Shown in pieces: positions 14,641-20,081 of a stretch of 24,072 nt of DNA. Origin of the DNA: a virus; IMG/VR virus record IMGVR_UViG_3300009428_000071, positions 1-24,072 of that record, one strand, 5' to 3'. Both the position numbers and the translations under genes were made by a program. The first letter of the stretch is position 1; each line of letters opens with the position of its first letter. The notes beneath the pieces were generated by a model that made no database searches, had not been told where the DNA came from, and worked only from the letters and a program-made list of their open reading frames with translations.

Positions 14641-15375
14641 CTATGCTGCATTTAATAAAGGGATTCGGGTAGTGTCCACTATAAAGTTAGACTTAAGAGG
14701 ATCAATCTTTTCCTCACCAGCCACTGCTTTTACTACCTTATAAGTAAGGCCAATAATCTTACCTTTCTGAGATAGGTTGAGTATGTCACTTACATCCCCA
14801 TTAACTACCTCTCTACCTAAGAACGTATCTGGCATTGGGCCATAGAATACGACTGAGATAGGTACATCTGTTTGTAACGCAATCTCCACATACTTCTGAT
14901 ACTCAGGTGCTTTGGAGTAGGAGAACATGAGGGAATAATTATCTGGTAGTTTTTTCTTTAGCCTATGAGCATGTTTGGTATAGTCGTAGAAATTTATGTT
15001 AGGGAACATCTGAGGAATAGCATAAGCTGCTAACTCCCATCGTACATCACTAAAGACATTGAGCCTTACCCAACACTCCACACCTGACTTATTGCATAAC
15101 TTCTCAAAGAGAGTAATCTCATGTATAAGCTGCTTAAGAAAAGCCTCTGGGTCAGCGTGGAACAAATCTGATTTGGCCTGTCGTGCCGCCATTACCGCAT
15201 TAAATCTACCTCTACCAGAGTAGCGTAAACATTCCAAAGCACAGGCTGCTATCCATCGGAATACGCAGAGATCGTCATCAGGCATCATTGATAATCCTGC
15301 CGATCTTATAAGAACATCTTTATTATTCTTAGCTAGCTTAGTGTTTCCACCGCTGGTGTCTAATAACTTGATCAT
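14641..15375 (-). CDS. GP88-like phage protein (244 aa)
   Basis: GAGG lies 7 nt before the ATG. The sequence shows the pattern I associate with the GP88 family of phage proteins: an N-terminal SGGNTKLAKNNK, a Cys-containing segment LCVFRWIAACALECLRYSGR GRFNAV, VRLNVFSDVRWE in the middle, and FPNINFYDYTKHAHRLKKKL followed by YSLMFSYSKA. The Cys/Arg/Asp/Tyr residues kept in this pattern suggest an enzyme or metal site, but no activity is established for the family as far as I know. It is the largest gene of the early operon, flanked on both sides by TTTCC-N3-GGAAA repeats. Family call moderate. Confidence 0.65.
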   Translation of the reverse strand: MIKLLDTSGGNTKLAKNNKDVLIRSAGLSMMPDDDLCVFRWIAACALECLRYSGRGRFNAVMAARQAKSDLFHADPEAFLKQLIHEITLFEKLCNKSGVECWVRLNVFSDVRWELAAYAIPQMFPNINFYDYTKHAHRLKKKLPDNYSLMFSYSKAPEYQKYVEIALQTDVPISVVFYGPMPDTFLGREVVNGDVSDILNLSQKGKIIGLTYKVVKAVAGEEKIDPLKSNFIVDTTRIPLLNAA

Positions 15376-15415
15376 GATACTACCTCTCTAAGCTCCTGTA
15401 GGACTGTCTAACGAG

Positions 15416-15428
15416 TTTCCTAGGGAAA
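15416..15428. repeat. TTTCC-N3-GGAAA inverted repeat, copy 5
   Basis: TTTCC TAG GGAAA with G/C flanks, in the 97-nt gap between the 113-aa gene (stop at 15473) and the GP88-like gene (start 15375). The rest of this gap shows no clear -10 element or terminator. Confidence 0.8.
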
Positions 15429-15472
15429 CCCAAGCTACCCTACTAGGTGCTAATAAATTATCTTAGATCGCA

Positions 15473-15814
15473 TTACACGATCACAACTACTTCTTCAATA
15501 ATCTTAATAGAATTGCACAAGTATACATTGCCTCGTGCATGATTCTTCTTCTCGTATGCTCGGCACTCAACTAACACAATGGTCTTGTCAAGTGGATCAT
15601 CAAAGTTCTCCATATATTTTAGAGCGTCAGCCAAGGAGGGTAGAACGTGAATACCAGAGTAATAGTATTTACCGCCACTACCATCACGAACATGTTTAAT
15701 GTTAGCATACAACCACTCCTTCTCTTTAACTTGCTTCGACCCATCAATAGCATGAAACAAAGTGCTCCACCAACCTTCAGTTTTACCATACTTCATAATT
15801 TTATAAGCAATCAT
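15473..15814 (-). CDS. Hypothetical early protein (113 aa)
   Basis: GAGGGA lies six nt before the ATG, which overlaps the preceding stop (TAATGA). The product has an N-terminal YKIMKYGKTEGWWSTLFHAI, a central GSGGKYYYSGIHVLPSLADALKYMENF and a beta-rich C-terminus (TIVLVECRAYEK, then NSIKIIEEVVVIV). The 'GIH.LPSL.DAL.Y' pattern recalls small phage proteins with a GFH-like core, but I cannot name the family. Function unknown. Confidence 0.75.
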   Translation of the reverse strand: MIAYKIMKYGKTEGWWSTLFHAIDGSKQVKEKEWLYANIKHVRDGSGGKYYYSGIHVLPSLADALKYMENFDDPLDKTIVLVECRAYEKKNHARGNVYLCNSIKIIEEVVVIV

Positions 15815-16008
15815 TACTGTTCCCTCATAACATAAATGCGTTCAAACATTGGCACATCATCAGCTAGAACCTCGTTCCATCCATCCCCACCATCATTAAG
15901 ATAGTACCATTCGGGCCACAGATTAGACAAACTCATACGCATGAATTGCTGACCGCCTATAACCATAACGCTGCATGCACCCTTAACTACTGACTCAGCT
16001 TTAAACAT
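15814..16008 (-). CDS. Hypothetical small protein (64 aa)
   Basis: GGGAG five nt before the ATG. It overlaps the upstream gene by 22 nt and the downstream start by 1 nt. Trp-rich centre (SNLWPEWYYLNDGGDGWNEV), no motif recognised. Part of the early coupled cluster. Confidence 0.7.
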   Translation of the reverse strand: MFKAESVVKGACSVMVIGGQQFMRMSLSNLWPEWYYLNDGGDGWNEVLADDVPMFERIYVMREQ

Positions 16009-16157
16009 ACTAACTCCCTATCATAATTATCTTGTAAAGTTTGGCTCACAGCATCACCTGAAGCATAAGCTAATGTAATATAATACGCCATCGCCATCAT
16101 CCTAGGCCAACCACGGGCCATTATCAATCTGTTAACATCTCGCATCGTGTATTTCAT
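15987..16157 (-). CDS. Hypothetical small protein (56 aa)
   Basis: The start at 16157 (MKYTMRDVNRL) has AGGA nine nt upstream; a longer version from 16181 has only AT-rich terminator sequence before it. The centre is moderately hydrophobic (MMAMAYYITLAYASGDAV) and could touch the membrane, but it is too weak to call a transmembrane helix. First gene after the terminator at 16181-16224, so it depends on read-through or an unseen promoter. Unrecognised. Confidence 0.65.
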   Translation of the reverse strand: MKYTMRDVNRLIMARGWPRMMAMAYYITLAYASGDAVSQTLQDNYDRELVCLKLSQ

Positions 16158-16180
16158 AAGATCAATTCCTGAAATTTTCA

Positions 16181-16224
16181 TACAAATAAAAATAAGGAAA
16201 CTCTCTAGACTTCAGAGAATTTCC
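16181..16224 (-). terminator. Rho-independent terminator after the first early gene
   Basis: On the - strand GGAAATTCTCT, 7-nt loop, AGAGAGTTTCC: 11 bp with one U-G wobble, followed by TTATTTTTATTTG. On the + strand the wobble would be a C-A mismatch and there is no T-run, so it is leftward. It shares its first five bases with inverted-repeat copy 6. Confidence 0.8.
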
Positions 16225-16232
16225 TAGGGAAA
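16220..16232. repeat. TTTCC-N3-GGAAA inverted repeat, copy 6, overlapping the terminator
   Basis: TTTCC TAG GGAAA, 2 nt after the stop of the 165-aa gene. In leftward RNA the GGAAAU arm can pair either with the upstream AGUUUCC of the repeat or with the downstream GUUUCC of the terminator, not both. Confidence 0.8.
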
Positions 16233-16234
16233 CT

Positions 16235-16732
16235 TTACGCTGCCAAGGCTTCAGCAATTGCCTCTTTGATTTCCGTTGGCGTAACGTCACAAGCCTTGTA
16301 GCTATCAATTAGCTTTTGCAAATCCTTCAGTGTAATTTCTGGCTTTTCAGCTTCTAACCATTTAGCTATCGTTTCTAGCTTTGAGGGTGGGGTTTCATTA
16401 TATACAGCTTTTCGCCATTCTGAATAGGTACTGAAGTTATTAGGTGATAGATTCTCATCACGCGACTTCTTAAAACATGATAGCACTTGTCGCACCGCAC
16501 TCACTGCTTTTTTCTCTGCTTCGTCCGCATTTTTACCAGTTCCTTTAGGGAAAGCCTTGGCAATATCTACTTTAATTTCGAGGGCAGATTCTGCATTGTT
16601 TAGGTTGATTCCACTATCCTGCAATGTTACTGCAAACACTCTGCGAGCGTCATTAGTCTTGTCACTAGCCTTAACTTGCTTGGTTAACATGTTGCCGATA
16701 TTCTTAATTTCTGTTTGAAAATTCATAATCAT
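16235..16732 (-). CDS. Hypothetical first early protein (165 aa)
   Basis: First gene of the leftward early operon. AAGG lies 4 nt before the ATG at 16732 (MIMNF) and 10 nt before the one at 16726 (MNF); the second is perhaps more likely. The product is helical and soluble, Ala/Lys/Glu-rich, with KNIGNMLTKQVKASDKTNDA, a middle ADEAEKKAVSAVRQVLSCFK and a C-terminal EITLKDLQKLIDSYKACDVT PTEIKEAIAEAL. No Arg-rich N-type motif is present, so a lambda N homologue is not supported even though the gene occupies the equivalent position between a boxA leader and a terminator. Unrecognised; likely a host-takeover or early regulatory protein by position. Confidence 0.75.
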   Translation of the reverse strand: MIMNFQTEIKNIGNMLTKQVKASDKTNDARRVFAVTLQDSGINLNNAESALEIKVDIAKAFPKGTGKNADEAEKKAVSAVRQVLSCFKKSRDENLSPNNFSTYSEWRKAVYNETPPSKLETIAKWLEAEKPEITLKDLQKLIDSYKACDVTPTEIKEAIAEALAA

Positions 16733-16752
16733 TCTACCTTATTGGTCAATTC

Positions 16753-16758
16753 ATTATA
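16753..16758 (-). promoter_or_regulatory. Possible second early -10 box (TATAAT) with repeat at -35
   Basis: A perfect TATAAT on the - strand, 20-26 nt before the start codons of the 165-aa gene. No -35 hexamer stands upstream; instead repeat copy 7 occupies that place (13 nt away). Could be an activated or repressed promoter, or chance in AT-rich DNA. Confidence 0.45.
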
Positions 16759-16771
16759 TCCTTCGGAATAA

Positions 16772-16784
16772 TTTCCTAGGGAAA
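16772..16784. repeat. TTTCC-N3-GGAAA inverted repeat, copy 7
   Basis: TTTCC TAG GGAAA upstream of the first early gene, centred about 32 nt before the start site that the TATAAT at 16753-16758 would give. In leftward RNA it forms AGUUUCC-CUA-GGAAAUU. Confidence 0.8.
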
Positions 16785-16881
16785 CTTTTTACTCTTTAAA
16801 TCGGAGGCGTACTTGCCCGTTAAGATCAATCCGAAATGTAGACGGACTAACCCCTTGAAACATTCACACCTAAATCCAGAT

Positions 16882-16893
16882 TGTTAAAGAGCG
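16882..16893 (-). promoter_or_regulatory. boxA antitermination element
   Basis: CGCTCTTTAACA on the - strand, an exact match to the bacterial boxA consensus and one base from the E. coli rrn boxA (TGCTCTTTAACA); the match to rrn continues for two more bases (AT). boxA RNA binds NusB-NusE(S10) and makes RNA polymerase resist termination. It lies about 90 nt into the early leader. Confidence 0.8.
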
Positions 16894-16987
16894 CATGGTC
16901 TATTTTCACGGAGGTATCAGCTCCAACTAAGCACACTAAAGTAACCTACCTTTAACTACTTCTATATACTTAACTAACCATATGACT

Positions 16988-17016
16988 ATAATACGTTAAC
17001 CATGCACCACTGTCTA
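16988..17016 (-). promoter_or_regulatory. Sigma-70 promoter of the early leftward operon
   Basis: -35 TAGACA (17016-17011), 17-bp spacer, -10 TATTAT (16993-16988). The -35 and spacing equal those of the promoter at 13085-13113. Expected start near 16981, upstream of the boxA. Confidence 0.7.
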
Positions 17017-17021
17017 TACTG

Positions 17022-17056
17022 TCAGATGAATAGTGCGTATAGCTCAGATGAATAGT
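17022..17056 (+). repeat. 13-bp direct repeat
   Basis: TCAGATGAATAGT at 17022-17034 and again at 17044-17056, a 22-bp period (about two helical turns). It lies just upstream of the early leftward promoter, where a regulator binding site would be expected. Confidence 0.7.
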
Positions 17057-17064
17057 AGACAACA

Positions 17065-17228
17065 CTACATTAGCTATCACTAAATTAGGATAGGGGAGCA
17101 CTATATAAATAAGCTATGGGTACCTACTTAGACATTCACACTGGTTATATCAGGGAAGTCTACATTAGTCTTTACTATATTAGCATTGTCTACATTAGAT
17201 TCTGCTACATTAGGGTAGTCTACATTAG
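17065..17228 (+). repeat. CTAYATTAG iteron-like array
   Basis: Seven copies of a 9-mer: CTACATTAG at 17065, CTAAATTAG at 17080, then 17160, 17175 (CTATATTAG), 17190, 17205 and 17220. Within each group spacing is exactly 15 bp; a degenerate copy (TTATATCAG) lies at 17145 in phase. Three copies are extended to GTCTACATTAG with a 30-bp period. Iteron origins or terminase small-subunit binding sites have this appearance; the choice is open. Confidence 0.8.
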
Positions 17229-17278
17229 GGACGGGGGGTATATGGCAGCGCGGGTCACAATAGCGGTACCTGCTTAGA
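17119..17278 (+). repeat. 14-bp direct repeats flanking the main iteron block
   Basis: GGTACCTACTTAGA at 17119-17132 and GGTACCTGCTTAGA at 17265-17278, one mismatch, bracketing the five 15-bp repeats and a G-rich patch (GGGACGGGGGG at 17228-17238, then GGCAGCGCGGG) that stands out from the AT-rich surroundings. Confidence 0.7.
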
Positions 17279-17500
17279 TACTAAAAAGGTTGAAATTAGA
17301 AAGTTATGTAATTATTCTAAGTCTTTGTAATTAAAAGGAATAAGAACTATGTAGTTATAACTTATTGATATTGATAAAGGAGAAGTACCTGCAGGGGATT
17401 GCATAGTGGTAGGGAGTCCTGCCAAGGGAGTACTAGGGAGATAGCTAGGGTGCTCTAAGTTGTACATTGTAAACTATTAGATACATATATAATTAAGATA
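17279..17500. other. Gene-free stretch of the control region
   Basis: No credible reading frame, tRNA or promoter seen. It contains repeated TGTAATTA (about 17309 and 17327), a purine-rich segment with several GGGAG/AGGGAG runs (17405-17450), and very AT-rich DNA near 17475-17500 just before the late promoter. It may belong to a replication origin or packaging site with the neighbouring repeats. Confidence 0.5.
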
Positions 17501-17504
17501 TGTC

Positions 17505-17533
17505 TTGACTTATGTGAGAAAGTATGCTACCCT
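17505..17533 (+). promoter_or_regulatory. Likely rightward late promoter upstream of terminase genes
   Basis: -35 TTGACT (17505-17510), 17-bp spacer ending in an extended -10 TGC, -10 TACCCT (17528-17533, weak). The -35, spacer length and AGTATGC ending match the promoter at 22029-22057. It would give a leader of about 130 nt before the first packaging gene. Confidence 0.55.
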
Positions 17534-17673
17534 CTATTCCTACTATATAGGACTGAACAGAAAGACAGAGTATCTGTGTACCTGATAACCATTCTCCTTA
17601 TGATAAACACTACTCTCTGTTCTCAATTCAGAGTCTATATAGAGACAAAGTTCTCTAATTAGGTGTTTATTAT

Positions 17674-18066
17674 ATGAATGATGATTGTTCTCAAAGTGGT
17701 GATGTTAAACCTAAAAGGGGCCGTCCAACTAAAGCTTCTATTGCTGCTAAGAAGAAAGGCAATAGGAATAGTGTTGGAAGACCTAAAGGGGATGCAGCAA
17801 GAATCAACGAGCTTAAGGCTAGGTTGTTAGCCACGAGTGGTGATAAGGTTATTAATAAGGTTATAGCTATCGCGTTAGAAGATGGTCATCCTGTTCAATC
17901 AGCAGCTCTTAAGATGTGTATGGATCGTGTGTTACCTGTTTCTTATTTTGATAAAAAGAATGAGAGTGGAGGAAGGAATGCTGTGTCAATCACTATTACG
18001 GGTGTCGGTGGTACTACTATTATTGGGGGCGATGATGCCCTTGAAGGGGAATACGAAGATGTCTGA
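17674..18066 (+). CDS. Putative terminase small subunit (130 aa)
   Basis: First gene of the rightward packaging block. AGGTG lies about 8 nt before the ATG. The N-terminus carries two AT-hook-like elements (KRGRPTK at 13-19, VGRPKGD at 35-41) in a Lys-rich segment, followed by a helical part (INELKARLLATSGDKVINKV, then SAALKMCMDRVLPVSYFDKK) and a beta-like tail SITITGVGG. Proteins of this pattern precede TerL in related phages and are usually taken as small terminase or DNA-packaging subunits. It could recognise the CTAYATTAG array 450 nt upstream. Role inferred from order and DNA-binding features. Confidence 0.6.
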   Translation: MNDDCSQSGDVKPKRGRPTKASIAAKKKGNRNSVGRPKGDAARINELKARLLATSGDKVINKVIAIALEDGHPVQSAALKMCMDRVLPVSYFDKKNESGGRNAVSITITGVGGTTIIGGDDALEGEYEDV

Positions 18067-18826
18067 ATTATTTAGTGGGGATAGGTTCCAACTATTCTTA
18101 GACTCAATTGCCGAGATAGAGAGCAAAGGAGTCTATGATATTAAAGGAGGATCTAATGATCACTATGATGGTAAGTATCAACTAGGTGAGGCTGCTAAGA
18201 AAGATGCAGGAGAAATACTAGGAATAGATTTAGGACACACTGCATCAGCGAGAGAATCATTTAGAAAAGACCCAGAGTTACAAGAACGTGCAATGAAAGC
18301 ACTTGTAATGAAGAATCATCAATCCCTTAGTAACAAACAAGGGGAGTCTTATACCTCTCTACCTGAAGCAGAACAGCTCGCTATATTAGGCTATGCTCTT
18401 AACCAAGGAGCTGGTGGTGCGAGTAAATGGATGAGTACAGGTGAAGTTGGGGAGGATGGTTTTGGTACTGCAGGTACAAAGTATGTAGACAGTATACGAG
18501 ATAACTTAGGGATCTATGGTTATAACGGATTAGGTGACTTAGCTTCTCTTAAAGGGGAGGAGTTTATGAATCTAACAGGAGATGCTAAAGAAACTATTAC
18601 ATCTCTATATGATGACTCAATGAACTGGTTAGATGGTTTTAATGCTAACCCTGCATCTGCCTCTACTTACACAGCAATAGCTGGTGATGATCCTTACACT
18701 ATTGCTCAAAGACATGGAATCAGTTTAGAAGAATTAGCATCTCTTAACCCAGAGGTTGGTAATGCCCTTCAACAGGGAAAGTTAGGTATTGGTCAACAAC
18801 TAAATGTAAGGTATGATGATCTTTAA
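18059..18826 (+). CDS. Putative lysozyme/transglycosylase with C-terminal LysM domain (255 aa)
   Basis: The start at 18059 (MSELFSGDRF) has AAGGGG 9 nt upstream and overlaps the previous stop by 8 nt; the longer open frame from 17882 runs through the terminase small-subunit gene and is not credible. Residues about 10-45 (FLDSIAEIESKGVYDIKGGS then DGKYQLGEAAKKDAG) match the catalytic-Glu region of transglycosylase-like muralytic enzymes (E-S-x-G...G-x-YQ). Residues about 205-252 form a LysM (YTAIAGDDPYTIAQRHGISL EELASLNPE, GQQLNV) that binds peptidoglycan. No signal peptide or membrane segment. Either an endolysin or a virion-associated enzyme; its position between terminase genes is unusual. 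Confidence 0.75.
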   Translation: MSELFSGDRFQLFLDSIAEIESKGVYDIKGGSNDHYDGKYQLGEAAKKDAGEILGIDLGHTASARESFRKDPELQERAMKALVMKNHQSLSNKQGESYTSLPEAEQLAILGYALNQGAGGASKWMSTGEVGEDGFGTAGTKYVDSIRDNLGIYGYNGLGDLASLKGEEFMNLTGDAKETITSLYDDSMNWLDGFNANPASASTYTAIAGDDPYTIAQRHGISLEELASLNPEVGNALQQGKLGIGQQLNVRYDDL

Positions 18827-20079
18827 TGACAGATCTTAATGTTGCGTTCCTAGATTGGCAAAGAGAAGTGTATGAAGATCCTGTTCGATTCAAAGTAGTT
18901 GCAGCAGGTAGACGTTGTGGTAAGAGTAGACTTGCAGCGTGGGCCTTAATTATAGAAGGACTGCAGACAACTAAAGGACAAGTGTTTTATGTTGCCCCTA
19001 CTCAGGGACAGGCACGAGACATCATGTGGGAAACTCTTATGGAGCTAGGCCACAGTGTTATTAAAAGCAGTCATATTAATAATCTTCAAATAAAATTAAT
19101 AAATGGTACTACGATTGCACTTAAGGGTGCAGATAGACCAGAGACTATGCGTGGTGTTAGCTTAAAGTTCCTTGTTATGGACGAGTATGCTGACATGAAG
19201 CCCGAAGTGTGGGAGCAAATCCTACGACCAGCACTAGCTGACCAAAAAGGTAAGGCTATCTTTATAGGTACTCCTATGGGACGTAACCATTTCTATGATT
19301 TGTATAGACATGGACAAGGTGATGACCCTACTTTTGCAAGCTGGCACTTTACTTCTTATGATAATAACCTACTAGACCCTGAAGAGATAGAAGCTGCTAA
19401 AGGAAGTATGTCATCCTTTGCATTCCGTCAAGAGTTCCTAGCTAGCTTTGAAGCTGCTGGTGGAGCTGTCTTTAGTGAGGACTGGATTGAGTTTGAGACA
19501 GAAGAACCTGACGAAGGAGACTACTATATCTCTGTTGACCTTGCAGGTTTCGCTGACATAGAGAAAGCAACTACGTCTAAACAAAAGAAACTAGATACAA
19601 CTTCTATATCTGTTGTTAAATGTGGCCCTGATGGTTGGTGGGTTGATAATATAATCTATGGTCGATGGGATGTTAAGAAGACAGCGGATAAAATCTTCCA
19701 AGCTGTACGAGACTATCAACCTATTGCTATAGGTGTGGAGAAAGGAGCACTGAAGAATGCAGTACACCCTTATCTATTAGATAAAATGAAGCAAGAACAG
19801 TTCTTCTTTCGAGTCGAGGAACTAACTCATGGTAATAAACGGAAAACTGACCGAATTATCTGGGCTTTACAAGGACGATTCGAGCATGGACAAATAACTT
19901 TAAACGAAGGAAAGTGGAATACAGAGTTTTTAGACCAGTTATTCCAGTTCCCTAATCACTTAGTACACGATGACTTAGTAGATTCACTTGCATACATTGA
20001 CCAGTTAGCTAAGGTTAGTTATGCATATGACTATGAGGAAGACGAGTACGAATTTATGGATGCTATCGCAGGATATTAA
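18826..20079 (+). CDS. terL: Terminase large subunit
   Basis: 417 residues, ATPase plus nuclease. Walker A AAGRRCGKSR near residues 27-36, Q-motif-like LDWQREV upstream, Walker B FLVMDEYAD near 115-123, coupling motif IFIGTP near 149. The nuclease domain has the metal-binding acids in YISVDLAG near 230, IGVEKGA near 303 and HDDLVDSLAY near 388. It cuts concatemeric DNA and pumps it into the prohead through the portal encoded next. Translation is coupled to the lysozyme gene (TAATG overlap) without a clear Shine-Dalgarno. Somewhat shorter than many TerL proteins. Confidence 0.93.
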   Translation: MTDLNVAFLDWQREVYEDPVRFKVVAAGRRCGKSRLAAWALIIEGLQTTKGQVFYVAPTQGQARDIMWETLMELGHSVIKSSHINNLQIKLINGTTIALKGADRPETMRGVSLKFLVMDEYADMKPEVWEQILRPALADQKGKAIFIGTPMGRNHFYDLYRHGQGDDPTFASWHFTSYDNNLLDPEEIEAAKGSMSSFAFRQEFLASFEAAGGAVFSEDWIEFETEEPDEGDYYISVDLAGFADIEKATTSKQKKLDTTSISVVKCGPDGWWVDNIIYGRWDVKKTADKIFQAVRDYQPIAIGVEKGALKNAVHPYLLDKMKQEQFFFRVEELTHGNKRKTDRIIWALQGRFEHGQITLNEGKWNTEFLDQLFQFPNHLVHDDLVDSLAYIDQLAKVSYAYDYEEDEYEFMDAIAGY

Positions 20080-20081
20080 TT

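Larger units (their letters stand above)
16733..16981 (-). other. Untranslated leader of the early leftward operon
   Basis: About 250 nt of gene-free DNA between the early promoter and the first gene. It holds a small hairpin (GGAG/CTCC, 16910-16924), the boxA at 16882-16893, a region of nested short inverted repeats (16800-16850, TCGGA...TCCGA around GGC...GCC), repeat copy 7 and a TATAAT. No credible reading frame was found. The hairpin-boxA order resembles rrn leaders. Confidence 0.65.

Noticed and set aside
16545-16562. Near copy of the inverted repeat (TTCCTTTAGGGAA)
   Set aside because: Arms and spacing differ from TTTCC-N3-GGAAA, and it lies in coding sequence; not counted.
17116-17277. 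A 53-codon rightward frame (ATG to TAG) across the iterons encoding a YI(R/S) repeat every five residues
   Set aside because: No ribosome binding site; the 15-bp DNA period forces a 5-residue period, and two further copies at 17065 and 17080 are in another frame. A DNA-level repeat explains it better.
17000-17300. CRISPR array suspected from regular repeats
   Set aside because: The repeats are 9-11 bp at 15-bp spacing with no spacer-sized unique units or nearby cas genes.
17395-17440. tRNA-like stretch with TGCCAA resembling a Gly anticodon loop
   Set aside because: Anticodon stem has a mismatch, and no T-arm sequence or acceptor stem can be found around it.
17882-18058. Upstream extension of the lysozyme frame
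   Set aside because: It runs through the small terminase gene in another frame, encodes unlikely hydrophobic sequence, and a good ribosome binding site fits the ATG at 18059.
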